DNA of 64,000 bases from Geosporobacter subterraneus DSM 17957 (lineage in GTDB: Bacteria; Bacillota; Clostridia; Peptostreptococcales; Thermotaleaceae). The translations under genes and the position numbers were made by a program. The notes beneath the pieces were generated by a model that saw only the letters and a program-made list of their open reading frames with translations, did no database searches and was not told the DNA's origin. This document shows, one piece after another, positions 17,290 through 25,571 of the stretch; position 1 is the stretch's first letter, and each line of letters starts with the position of its first letter. The DNA is taken from the NCBI RefSeq assembly GCF_900142145.1, contig NZ_FQZV01000020.1, positions 1 through 64,000 on the forward strand. Direction: 5' to 3'.

Positions 17290-18588
17290 TTATCGGATAA
17301 AACTGCTGTATCTATTGTAATCTGCAGTATTTAGCCATGTTTCTACCAAAACACCCTCTTCCTGATAGGCTGTAGAAAGAACCTTGGTGTTATCGCAGAG
17401 ATAAGAAACAATATCCCCTCGATTGTACGGTATTAAGAGAGATACCTTTTTCTGGTCATAAAAGAGCTTTTCCTTCACCGCTTTTAGCAGTGCATCTAAA
17501 CCAATGCCCTTTGCTGCAGAAAGATGGAGTATATTTTCCCCTCTAGGCACGTACCTATTTTCTTCCTCCAGCCGGTCGATCTTATTATACACAAGAATTG
17601 TAGGTTTATCCTTTACACCCAGCTCTTCCAGTACATTTTCAGTAACCTTTATCTGCATCTCATAGTCCCGATTGGTCACATCCACCAAATGGATAATCAG
17701 ATGAGCATCCTGTATCTCCTCAAGGGTCGCCTTAAAGGCATCAATCAAAGCATGAGGCAGCTTGCTGACAAAGCCTACGGTATCAATTAAAATGAATTCC
17801 TCTTTATCTGGCAGCTGGATTTTTCGATGGGCCGTATCCAATGTAGCAAAGAGCATATCCTCTGCATAAACGCTCTTGTCTTCCTGATGAAACCCTGCAT
17901 AGCTTAGTATTTGATTCATCAAAGTAGACTTTCCCGCATTAGTATAGCCTACAAGCGCTACTACAGGGATTTCACTCTTTCTTCTTTTACCTCTTTGGAC
18001 CTCCCGATTCTTCTTAATTTCTTCCAGCTGCTGTCGAATATCATTGATTCTATCCAATATATGTCTTCGATCTAATTCCAGCTTTTTTTCCCCAGGTCCT
18101 CGGGTACCGATTCCTGCTCCTGTCCGTGAAAGAGACCTTCCCAATCCTACAAGCCTTGGCAGACGATAGCGCAGCTGTGCCAGCTCTACTTGCAGCTTTC
18201 CTTCCTTAGATTTGGCCCGCTGTGCGAAAATATCCAAGACTAAAGTAGTTCTATCAATCACTGTTACTTCCATCAGTTCTTCCAGATTTCGTATTTGAGC
18301 ACCGGACAGTTCATCATTAAAAATGACTAGATTGGCATCCAGGGCATTACATAAAATTTGGATCTCCTCAGCCTTACCCTTCCCGATATAGTATGCAGCA
18401 TCGATACGCTGCTTGTTTTGTACTACCTGTTCAAGTACTTCCGCTCCAGCTGCTTTTGCCAGATCCTTTAACTCCTCCATAGAGTTTTCAATCGTAGTAA
18501 TCTCATCCCGGCTTCCAGTACTAACGCCTACTAAAATGGCTCTCTGCTCTATGTGTTCAATAATTTCGTTGTTTTCATTAAATTGCAT
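17290..18588 (-). CDS. hflX: GTPase HflX
   Basis: A ribosome-associated GTPase of the OBG-HflX superfamily that helps rescue stalled ribosomes in other bacteria. The N-terminal domain carries IGKGKAEEIQ and VIFNDELSGAQIRNLE; the glycine-rich RTGAGIGTRGPGEKKLE linker follows. The G domain has GYTNAGKSTLMN (G1), DTVGFVSKLP (G3) and YNKIDRLEE (G4). 432 residues, full length. Probably co-transcribed with the HEAT-repeat gene. Confidence 0.94.
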   Translation of the reverse strand: MQFNENNEIIEHIEQRAILVGVSTGSRDEITTIENSMEELKDLAKAAGAEVLEQVVQNKQRIDAAYYIGKGKAEEIQILCNALDANLVIFNDELSGAQIRNLEELMEVTVIDRTTLVLDIFAQRAKSKEGKLQVELAQLRYRLPRLVGLGRSLSRTGAGIGTRGPGEKKLELDRRHILDRINDIRQQLEEIKKNREVQRGKRRKSEIPVVALVGYTNAGKSTLMNQILSYAGFHQEDKSVYAEDMLFATLDTAHRKIQLPDKEEFILIDTVGFVSKLPHALIDAFKATLEEIQDAHLIIHLVDVTNRDYEMQIKVTENVLEELGVKDKPTILVYNKIDRLEEENRYVPRGENILHLSAAKGIGLDALLKAVKEKLFYDQKKVSLLIPYNRGDIVSYLCDNTKVLSTAYQEEGVLVETWLNTADYNRYSSFIR

Positions 18589-18816
18589 ATCTTCACCAAC
18601 CCTACTTTTCTATATATCTTTTATTATACTCTAAATCTGAGCAAAAACATCAAGGATTTTTAAGTGTTTATAATCAACAGTTTGCAATAACTGGCTCTTT
18701 GAAGTTATTCCATACTTATTTTTGGGAAAAGCAGTCACACATCTATTCTTCCAAAATATATTGGTATTGGAAATGGACATCTATAGACTTTATGAAAATA
18801 TAGAGGAGGAAACTTT

Positions 18817-19728
18817 ATGACAAGGCCTAATCAATCCCCACAGCTTGATCTCACCCTGCCCAGACAATGTTGTACGGCAGAAACGGGATGTACCTTCGAT
18901 GGTTCTCTTAGAAACGTGGTTGCGGAACCTATTTATGTGCAAAAGGTATATGATGCTGCACTGTTTAACCTACAAGGATTAAGAAGTATTAAAAACCAGC
19001 CCTTCACTCCTGCTCTTGGTGCTGGAACAAGGATTATAAGAATACTAGATATACGCTGCCATAAATTCTTTAATCCTAAAAATATTAACGATCCCCGCAA
19101 CCTTGTAGCCGATCCCCAGACAATGCTCTCAGGAGCAGACTTTGTTCGAGACAGTGCAGGCAAGCCCATCACTGTAGTCGGCCCTGATGGAACATTATCA
19201 GAAAATGTTATCTTTGCGAATACAGAAGAATGTGACGAAGTCGGTAAAGGAACACCGATCTTCGGAACCCAGAATATTAAAATTTCTGGGAATGTAATTG
19301 TAGAAATTGATGCAGTTGTGTCCGATCATTGCAAGTGTGAAAAAACTGTTACCCTATCAGCCAATGCACCAATTGCTCCCCCTACTGCGCCTTTAGTTCT
19401 TACAAACTTCTTTGAGCTATGTCTGCCATCTGTATTCGATACCGCCTTCCTGCCACGATTTACTGAATTTTGCAATATTGACTGTGAAGTAAGGTTAGCA
19501 ACAAACAGCATTACCCGTGATATCAGCATTTGTCCTACTACTGGAGCCGTAACCGTCGATCTCATCATCGCATTGTGCGTAACCTGCGAGAAAAAGATCG
19601 TTGTTCCCGTACAACTTTGTGTACTCTCTACAGGATTCCCAGTGCTTGCAGCAGATGTCTCACCAATCTGTACGACATTCCCGCAGCTCTTCCCTGATCA
19701 GATTGATGGAACAAAACCTCCATGCTAA
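18817..19728 (+). CDS. Cysteine-rich protein of unknown function, possibly spore surface
   Basis: I do not recognise a named family. The 303-residue protein has no signal peptide or membrane helix and many cysteines, several paired or spaced by two (QCCTAETGC, DHCKCEK, CVTCEK), plus two similar beta-rich halves with AVVSDHCKCEKTVTL and IALCVTCEKKIVV. Clostridial Cys-rich proteins of this look are often spore coat or exosporium components, but that is an inference only. It is a single gene with GAGGAGG before the ATG and its own terminator. Confidence 0.7.
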   Translation: MTRPNQSPQLDLTLPRQCCTAETGCTFDGSLRNVVAEPIYVQKVYDAALFNLQGLRSIKNQPFTPALGAGTRIIRILDIRCHKFFNPKNINDPRNLVADPQTMLSGADFVRDSAGKPITVVGPDGTLSENVIFANTEECDEVGKGTPIFGTQNIKISGNVIVEIDAVVSDHCKCEKTVTLSANAPIAPPTAPLVLTNFFELCLPSVFDTAFLPRFTEFCNIDCEVRLATNSITRDISICPTTGAVTVDLIIALCVTCEKKIVVPVQLCVLSTGFPVLAADVSPICTTFPQLFPDQIDGTKPPC

Positions 19729-19740
19729 AAATATTAAAAT

Positions 19741-19780
19741 ATAAAAATGGATTTAGGCATATGTCTAAATCCATTTTTAT
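19741..19780. terminator. Bidirectional terminator
   Basis: A 16-bp perfect stem (19741-19756 with 19765-19780, AATGGATTTAG/CTAAATCCATT core) with A/T-rich flanks lies between the converging Cys-rich gene and the dinB pair. Confidence 0.85.
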
Positions 19781-20040
19781 ATTTTAAACAACATCCATTG
19801 GCAGGTATCTAATTCATATTTTAGCTGATACAGCCGCTGCATATCTCCGATAGTACTTTCACAGGTAAATACCCACATTTTATTCCCTGCAAGCTTTTCC
19901 AGTTCTTTTGCAATTACCCGATCTACCTTTACTACTACCCAGGATTCATCACTTTTTTGTATTCGAAATTTTATAGGTACTATGACCCCTTCCTGATAGA
20001 ATATGGCCGATACATCAATGGGCTTTCGAACTACTTTCAT
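19777..20040 (-). CDS. Small DinB-associated protein, unknown function
   Basis: An 87-residue soluble protein that I cannot assign. It has beta-strand-like patterns (VIVPIKFRIQ, SWVVVKVDRVIAKELEKLAG) and ends QLKYELDTCQWMLFKI. It lies 14 nt after dinB on the same strand and so is probably co-transcribed under the same LexA box. It lacks the motifs I know from YolD-like partners of Y-family polymerases. A role in lesion bypass is suggested only by position. Confidence 0.72.
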   Translation of the reverse strand: MKVVRKPIDVSAIFYQEGVIVPIKFRIQKSDESWVVVKVDRVIAKELEKLAGNKMWVFTCESTIGDMQRLYQLKYELDTCQWMLFKI

Positions 20041-20054
20041 TGCATCACATCCTC

Positions 20055-21317
20055 TTACAGTATACTTGACATGGGTGGAAAGTCATCCTGTCCTACACCA
20101 CCTGAAAGCGGCTTGATATCTGAGTATAAAAAACTTGCCCGCATTACAGATTTAGTCCCATACTTTAACCGAATGCGATCTATGGTCTGGTCCAATGCTC
20201 TTGTTTTTTCTAAATCTGCTTCATCAAATAAAGAATGTTGAAAAAACTCATTTGAACAAAAATCTGATACCCGAACGCCTAGATGTCGGATTTTTTCCCC
20301 TTGCCATACCTCATCAAAAATCTCCCGCACTGTTTGATAAATCCTGCCCGTAGCATCGGTAGCTGCAAGTAATTTTCTCTGATGTGAATAGGTATAAAAA
20401 TCACTGTTTTTAATACTGATAGCTACTAATCTACAGCAGTATCCTGCATCTCTTAGCCGCATAGCTACAGTCTCTGTAAGGGACAAGAGGATTTTATGGG
20501 CTGTTTTGCGGTCCTCTACATCGAAGGCAATGGTGGTGGAGTTGCCTATTCCTTTCATTTCAATGGCATTCCCCCCCCTAACAGCAGAATCCTCTATGCC
20601 GTTGGCATACTGCCAAATCATTATTCCATGACTTTTTAATCGATGGCGAATATGTACCGGATCATAATTAGCTAAATCTCCAATTGTAAATATTCTCATC
20701 TTGTGGAGCTTGGGAACAGTAGCACGTCCTACCATAAAAAGTTCCTCTACTGGCAGCGGCCACATTTTTTTAGGGATTTCCCAAGGAAAAAGAGTATGTA
20801 CCTGATCGGGCTTTTTAAAGTCAGAAGCCATCTTAGCCAAAAGTTTGTTGGTAGAAATTCCTATGTTTACTGTAAAACCTAGCTCTCGATAAATATGATT
20901 CTTAATCCTTCGTGCAGCAGCTTCAGGCTCTCCAAAGTGCGGCTCCATGCCTGTATAATCCAGAAAACATTCATCAGCGGAAAACCGCTGAACAATTGGT
21001 GAATATTCTTTCAGAATTTCTACCATTGCATTGCTGCAGCGTACATAAAGTCCATAGGACGGAGAGACAATTTTTAAATGGGGACATTTTTCTAGTGCAG
21101 CATATAGAGTTTCCCCCGTTTGAATCTTGTAATGCTTTGCCGGAATAGACTTTGCCAATACTATTCCTCTTCTGCTTTTAGGATCCCCTCCCACAACAGA
21201 GGGAATGGTTCTCAAATCTAAAGTCTCTCCCTGCTGCAACCGATAAACAGCTTCCCATGATAAAAATGCAGAGTTAACATCTATGTGGAAAATGATACGT
21301 TTTGTATTCTTCTTCAA
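20055..21317 (-). CDS. dinB: DNA polymerase IV (Y family)
   Basis: A translesion DNA polymerase. Visible are the first catalytic Asp in FHIDVNSAFLSWEAVY, the SADECFLDYTG active-site motif, the helix-hairpin-helix region GRATVPKLHKMRIFTIGDLA and a little-finger domain ending near KIRHLGVRVSDF. TTG 21317, just downstream of GGTGGTGG, is the preferred start (420 residues); a TTG at 21338 is possible. The C-terminus has no clear beta-clamp motif that I can point to with certainty, though EFFQHSLFD resembles one. A LexA box lies upstream and a small partner gene downstream. Confidence 0.92.
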   Translation of the reverse strand: MKKNTKRIIFHIDVNSAFLSWEAVYRLQQGETLDLRTIPSVVGGDPKSRRGIVLAKSIPAKHYKIQTGETLYAALEKCPHLKIVSPSYGLYVRCSNAMVEILKEYSPIVQRFSADECFLDYTGMEPHFGEPEAAARRIKNHIYRELGFTVNIGISTNKLLAKMASDFKKPDQVHTLFPWEIPKKMWPLPVEELFMVGRATVPKLHKMRIFTIGDLANYDPVHIRHRLKSHGIMIWQYANGIEDSAVRGGNAIEMKGIGNSTTIAFDVEDRKTAHKILLSLTETVAMRLRDAGYCCRLVAISIKNSDFYTYSHQRKLLAATDATGRIYQTVREIFDEVWQGEKIRHLGVRVSDFCSNEFFQHSLFDEADLEKTRALDQTIDRIRLKYGTKSVMRASFLYSDIKPLSGGVGQDDFPPMSSIL

Positions 21318-21393
21318 GCTTCCACCACCATCCCCCAACTTATATTTTTCAACTAATCCTGTATTATTTTATGAGCTTTGATTTAATTATATA

Positions 21394-21407
21394 CGAACAC
21401 TTGTTCG
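21394..21407. promoter_or_regulatory. LexA (SOS) box upstream of dinB
   Basis: CGAACACTTGTTCG is a near-perfect palindrome fitting the Firmicute LexA consensus CGAACNNNNGTTCG. It lies about 75 bp upstream of the proposed dinB start. Confidence 0.85.
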
Positions 21408-21560
21408 ATTGTAAAGGTATTTTTCATAATAAAAATAAAGTGAAAGACTAAATTCAATCCTATGGACGTTACTCTTACACGTCTCTTTCAGTATAATAAA
21501 GGTGCAGATGATTGCCTGCCTATGCTAAAAGAAATGTTAATATGTTTCATAAAAACAAAC

Positions 21561-21594
21561 AAACTCAATAGGTCGTTACCAGCCTGTTGAGTTT
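21561..21594 (-). terminator. Terminator of the small membrane protein gene
   Basis: A 12-bp stem (AAACTCAATAGG with CCTGTTGAGTTT, one wobble) is followed on the minus strand by a T-rich tract. Confidence 0.7.
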
Positions 21595-21613
21595 ATTCAC
21601 TAAATCACTTTAT

Positions 21614-21802
21614 TTATTTCCTATTTTTATTTCTCCACCACCGAAAAATCCCTAACAACAGCGTATATCCTAATAACACTGCAATCAGCGTCAAGGCCCT
21701 TTCTTCTACAGCACCATCTGCCAGCAGTACAGGCCCCATTCCAAAGAAGGTTAATAGTAAAAATCCTACAGCAAAAATAACATATATAAGGAATTTTTTC
21801 AT
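21614..21802 (-). CDS. Small two-helix membrane protein
   Basis: A 62-residue protein with two predicted membrane helices (about residues 4-27 and 37-54) and a basic C-terminus WWRNKNRK. No family is recognised. ATG 21802 is preceded by GGGGAGG, and its own terminator follows, which supports a real single gene. Confidence 0.65.
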   Translation of the reverse strand: MKKFLIYVIFAVGFLLLTFFGMGPVLLADGAVEERALTLIAVLLGYTLLLGIFRWWRNKNRK

Positions 21803-21849
21803 CCTTGGCCTCCCCTCTCTATCTCTATCATATCATATTTTTGTAATTA

Positions 21850-22693
21850 TTACTCATATTCAAGGGCCAGACCTACACCTACCTCTTTTAGATTTGAGAT
21901 CCGGCACAAAGCTATCTTAGAATAGATGTCTGTACAATGACAAGCATGAAGGCTGGGTAGTTCCTGCTTCTGGATATACTGAAGTGTCCCTGCCATTTGC
22001 TTTTCCTCTGGATTCAATAAGTGTAGCCCTACAATAATATCTATAATGCGGTCATCTCTGCAGATTTTTTTGCATAGGCCATGATATTACAAATCCCGGC
22101 ATGAGAACATCCTGTGATGATCACCAGCCCTTCTGTCGATCGATAAACCAATGCAGAATCATCCAATAAAAAATCCTCTTCTTCTACCGAATCCTGTCTA
22201 AGAATTTTTCCGTTCGGTTTTTGAGCTTCAAAATCATTGGTACGTTCTATTTCTCCTAAGAACAGGAGGTTTTCTCTCAACCATATAGGTTCCTTACTCA
22301 GAGAAAGATTAAAATGCTTTGCTAGTTTCCCCTGAGAAAGCAAAGAACCGATTTCTATGTAGTCTTTAACACTTCTTGTCATATATACAAAAGGGTGAGC
22401 AACGATTCTTGGTTTTTTACAATTTCTCCCTTCTACAGCAGCCTCTATGTAATGCTGAATCAGCGGTACCAATCCCCATGTATGATCCATATGTCCATGA
22501 GAAAGGACGATAGCATCTAGGTCTAGGAGAGAAATTCCCATCTTCTGCGCATTTCGAATGAAAGCATGGGAATAACCGGTATCAAATAAAATCTTGCACC
22601 CTTTTCTCCTCAATCAGGTAGGCTGCACCCGGCTCTCCATAAAAGTATCGGTCAATAAAGGGGTTATTATCTAGCAAAAACCGTTAGCTTCAT
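21850..22693 (-). pseudogene. Metallo-beta-lactamase-fold hydrolase with three frameshifts
   Basis: The central part (22041-22613) encodes an MBL-fold enzyme with VLSHGHMDHTWG (zinc ligands) and ITGCSHAGICN, as in the family of the dihydropterin-type MBL proteins. The N-terminal end (MKLTV then LLDNNPFIDRYFYGEPGAA) starts at ATG 22693 after GGAGGACC. The C-terminal end (RIIDIIVGLHLLNPEEKQ ... LALEYE, stop 21850-21852) is fully readable in other frames. The three breaks fall in short homopolymers: a T run near 22680, an AAAA near 22612 and seven A near 22060. Either the gene is decaying or the assembly has homopolymer errors. Confidence 0.8.
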
Positions 22694-22721
22694 TGGTCCT
22701 CCTTCAGTTATTCACTCTATT

Positions 22722-23423
22722 CTATAGACATGCCTCACGCATTTCATTATTTAAAAACCGGATTTTTTGTTCTCCCCCCAGATGTTCCTGGATCAGTTTT
22801 GCCAGAGAGGTTACAGCTTCTTTAAATAAGGCTTCTCTGCTGCCATCTATACACTCTATTACAAGAATAGCTTCCCTCGTATTCTCTGTGAGTTTTGTTC
22901 GATCTGCCTCCCGCCAATTCCAACAACGACATATGCCTCCTGCATCATCCCTATAGATGATTTCTCCTGGATTTGGCGGATCATTTTCTGTTTGTCCCAA
23001 GGGAACAAACAGTTCATCTCCAGAAGCTGCTGTCAGCCTCATATCACCTTGGACCGACTCTAAATCTTCCCCTCCGCAGGGCAATAGATATTGAAGAGAA
23101 ATAATATTATAAATATCTACCAGTGGATTAATGGAGCCAATGCTTTTTCCGTTATAAACTCTTCGAATTAAGGCCTCGATAGAGGATCTATTTTGCTTCG
23201 GTGCCCTAAAGTTTTTGTATGCTTCCCTCCATACTGCAATGGCGGGGTGCTTTGCCAACTCTATATCTCCGATCTGCTTTAAGGCCTCCTGACCTGCTTT
23301 CTCAATTAACGGCTCATAGTTTACGGCATTTTTATGGTTATTTATGTCCCGGGCAATGATGATACCGATTTGAGCCTTGGGAAACAACTTCCAAAAATCA
23401 TCCTCAACAATAAATTTCCTCAT
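22722..23423 (-). CDS. B3/B4 tRNA-editing-type domain protein
   Basis: A 233-residue stand-alone B3/B4 domain, as found in the beta subunit of phenylalanyl-tRNA synthetase where it binds or edits aminoacyl-tRNA. Family hallmarks are AVWREAYKNFRAPKQNRSS, RRVYNGKSIGSINPLVDIYN and PPNPGEIIYRDDAGGICRCW. Stand-alone copies are common in Firmicutes; the substrate is unknown. It is complete, and lies between the broken MBL gene and yunB. Confidence 0.85.
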   Translation of the reverse strand: MRKFIVEDDFWKLFPKAQIGIIIARDINNHKNAVNYEPLIEKAGQEALKQIGDIELAKHPAIAVWREAYKNFRAPKQNRSSIEALIRRVYNGKSIGSINPLVDIYNIISLQYLLPCGGEDLESVQGDMRLTAASGDELFVPLGQTENDPPNPGEIIYRDDAGGICRCWNWREADRTKLTENTREAILVIECIDGSREALFKEAVTSLAKLIQEHLGGEQKIRFLNNEMREACL

Positions 23424-23540
23424 TCCTTATCTCTCCCTCCCAGTTTTTATCCAATATAAAAACACTTATTCCACTTTATTCTACCTATATTATATCACTT
23501 TATTTTTTCATTATATCGCATTTCCTATTCTTTCGTGAAA

Positions 23541-23569
23541 GTAGCTGTCATTTTAGAAATGACAGCTAC
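23541..23569 (-). terminator. Terminator overlapping the yunB stop
   Basis: A 13-bp perfect stem (GTAGCTGTCATTT with AAATGACAGCTAC, 3-nt loop) lies at the end of yunB. The T-run after it is weak. Confidence 0.6.
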
Positions 23570-24249
23570 TCAGAAGATGGTTTTGGCATAATATTTAACA
23601 TCTGATTTTCTGGTACAAAGATATAGCTTTGAGGCACCTTCCCAACAATGACAGTCTCTGCAATAGGGACTGAGGTTTCTACAGAAGTAGTATTGGATGA
23701 AAAAGGTACAATGATTCTTACTTGTGTGTTTACCACCAGATAGATTTTATGTCTTGTCTGATTTATACCCGATTGCTCAAACTGAGTTTTAAAGTCTACA
23801 TTTACCATACCTATGGGGGTAACCTTAATATCAATTTTAGGCCCATATTGTGCAAGCAATTGGCTGCCAAATACGTTTCCTAAGGGCACTTTAACAGAGG
23901 ACGCCTGGATCTGTTTGATATTGTCTTGAACAGTCAATGCAACCTCTGATGCTAGGCGGTTCATCATTACAGTATTGGCTTGCATCAATGTTACGTTGCC
24001 TTCTGTATCTGTGCGGATAAAGATTAGATCCTGGTATTTTATATCGTCAGATACCTTTGAGTTAACAGACTCATTAATGGCTCTTGTTGCAATCTCCCGC
24101 GCTTTTACCTCAGCGATCGCAAGAACCGACGGCTTTACCTTTCTGTCCACAAGGAGGAAGCTGTAGATCAGGAATAGAAATATACCTATAATTGCTACAA
24201 ATGCTTTGAGGTTTCCTTTTTTCCTGGGTCGTCTATATTTCCTTCGCAT
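23566..24249 (-). CDS. yunB: Sporulation protein YunB
   Basis: YunB is a conserved sporulation protein, expressed in the mother cell under sigma-E in Bacillus; its biochemical role is unknown. The 227-residue protein has a basic N-terminus, one membrane anchor (about residues 14-32), then IAEVKAREIATRAINESV, VPLGNVFGSQLLAQYGPKI and a C-terminal VPIAETVIVGKVPQSYI, all typical. ATG 24249 lies 7 nt after GGGGGTGG and is preferred to a TTG one codon earlier. Confidence 0.88.
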   Translation of the reverse strand: MRRKYRRPRKKGNLKAFVAIIGIFLFLIYSFLLVDRKVKPSVLAIAEVKAREIATRAINESVNSKVSDDIKYQDLIFIRTDTEGNVTLMQANTVMMNRLASEVALTVQDNIKQIQASSVKVPLGNVFGSQLLAQYGPKIDIKVTPIGMVNVDFKTQFEQSGINQTRHKIYLVVNTQVRIIVPFSSNTTSVETSVPIAETVIVGKVPQSYIFVPENQMLNIMPKPSSE

Positions 24250-24282
24250 CAAAAAACCACCCCCTTTATCTATTTTATGACT

Positions 24283-24405
24283 TGAGGGGTGATTTTGTGA
24301 TTGATTGGTATAAAAGTTTTTTCAATATACACTGTCAAAATCACCCCTTTTATCATTTTATTGAGGAGTGATTTTGTATTTAGTGCGTATAAAAATTTTT
24401 TAAAA
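24283..24405. repeat. Diverged tandem duplication with inverted repeat
   Basis: TGAGGGGTGATTTTGT at 24283 recurs as TGAGGAGTGATTTTGT at 24362, each followed by a similar GTATAAAA(G/A)TTTTTT segment, so two ~78-bp units lie head to tail. Inside, AGGGGTGATTTTG (24285-24297) and its exact complement (24336-24348) can form a 13-bp stem. Confidence 0.6.
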
Positions 24406-24499
24406 CAACGGTAAGGGTATATACTTTTAATGTATACACATATTAAGATGATATAGAATGGTTTACTTCTCATAATATATTGTCTTGTTAAATACAAGT

Positions 24500-24693
24500 C
24501 ATAGGCGTCAACGTAATCCAATTATTTCCAAATAAACCTTAGAAGCATGTCATTCTGAGCGTTAGCGAAGAATCTTATAGAACATAAGCAAGATTACTTT
24601 TGATTATCAGAATATATCATCTAGCTTAAAGATCCTTCGACTCCGTTTTACTCCGCTCAGGATGACAAATTATGGGTTAAGTTGACGCCTATG
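24500..24693. mobile_element. MITE with 13-bp perfect TIRs and 10-bp target duplication
   Basis: CATAGGCGTCAAC (24500-24512) and its exact reverse complement (24681-24693) bound a 194-bp element with no coding capacity. The flanks AAATACAAGT (24490-24499 and 24694-24703) are identical, as expected of a target-site duplication. Inside, a second inverted pair (TGTCATTCTGAGCG near 24548 with CGCTCAGGATGACA near 24654) resembles an intergenic repeat common in clostridial genomes. No transposase is present, so it would be moved in trans. Confidence 0.85.
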
Positions 24694-24760
24694 AAATACA
24701 AGTAAAAATATAGGACAGACAACTATTCTATTCAATTAAGTTTTTATTTGATTTGAAAAA

Positions 24761-25558
24761 TTATTGTGGTTGCTTGCCGATATATGCCAATATGCCACCG
24801 TCAACATATAGAATATGTCCATTTACAAAATTAGAAGCGTCCGATGCTAAGAATACAGCCGGACCTGTTAAATCGTCGGGTTCACCCCAACGTGCCGCCG
24901 GTGTTTTTGCAATGATAAAGCTGTCAAATGGGTGACGGCTTCCATCAGGCTGTCTCTCTCTCAAAGGAGCTGTCTGAGGGGTTGCTATGTATCCAGGCCC
25001 TATACCATTGCATTGTATATTATGCCCACCATACTCACTTGCAATATTTTTTGTAAGCATTTTAAGACCACCCTTAGCTGCTGCATAAGCAGATACCGTT
25101 TCTCTTCCTAGCTCACTCATCATGGAGCAGATATTTATAATCTTCCCATGCCCCTTTTTGATCATGGATGGAATGACCGCCTTTGCACATATAAATGGTG
25201 CATTTAGATCTACATCAATTACCTGTCTAAATTCTGCTGCACTCATTTCGCACATTGGTATTCTCTTAATAATTCCAGCATTATTTACCAAAATATCAAT
25301 GATTCCTACTTCCTTCTCTATTTGTGCAACCATTGCATTTACTGCATTTTCATCGGTAACATCGCAGACATACCCTTTAGCATCTATGCCAGCTTCTTTG
25401 TATGCTGCAACGCCCTTGTTTACAAAATCTTCTTTAATATCGTTAAACACAATTGTTGCTCCTGCCTTTGCAAGGCCACTTGCAATTGCAAAACCTATTC
25501 CATAGGATGCACCTGTTACCAGTGCAATCTTTCCTTCCAAAGAAAATAATTTTTCCAC
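24761..25558 (-). CDS. kduD: 2-dehydro-3-deoxy-D-gluconate 5-dehydrogenase
   Basis: A short-chain dehydrogenase of uronate catabolism that reduces 2,5-diketo-3-deoxygluconate to 2-keto-3-deoxygluconate. It has the SDR cofactor motif TGASYGIG, NNAG, catalytic Ser in INICSMMSELG and YAAAK, and a C-terminal WGEPDDLTGPAVFLASDAS stretch characteristic of KduD. 265 residues; the start is GTG 25558, preceded by AGGAG. It is last in the kdu operon, 13 nt after kduI, whose product it uses. Confidence 0.88.
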   Translation of the reverse strand: MEKLFSLEGKIALVTGASYGIGFAIASGLAKAGATIVFNDIKEDFVNKGVAAYKEAGIDAKGYVCDVTDENAVNAMVAQIEKEVGIIDILVNNAGIIKRIPMCEMSAAEFRQVIDVDLNAPFICAKAVIPSMIKKGHGKIINICSMMSELGRETVSAYAAAKGGLKMLTKNIASEYGGHNIQCNGIGPGYIATPQTAPLRERQPDGSRHPFDSFIIAKTPAARWGEPDDLTGPAVFLASDASNFVNGHILYVDGGILAYIGKQPQ

Positions 25559-25571
25559 TTAATCCACTCTC

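Larger units (their letters stand above)
24253..24760. other. Repeat-rich gene-free stretch
   Basis: There is no supported gene in these 508 bp. A minus-strand open frame covering 24270-24521 has no ribosome site and runs through repeats, so it is not called. The stretch contains a diverged ~78-bp tandem duplication with an inverted repeat (24283-24405) and a MITE (24500-24693). Confidence 0.7.

Noticed and set aside
21430-21500. TGAAAGAC...GTCTCTTTCA as a regulatory RNA before dinB
   Set aside because: The pairing is interrupted and weak, and the LexA box already explains the control of dinB.
24270-24521. 83-residue minus-strand open frame beside yunB
   Set aside because: It runs through the tandem repeats and into the MITE, has no ribosome site and a low-complexity hydrophobic composition.
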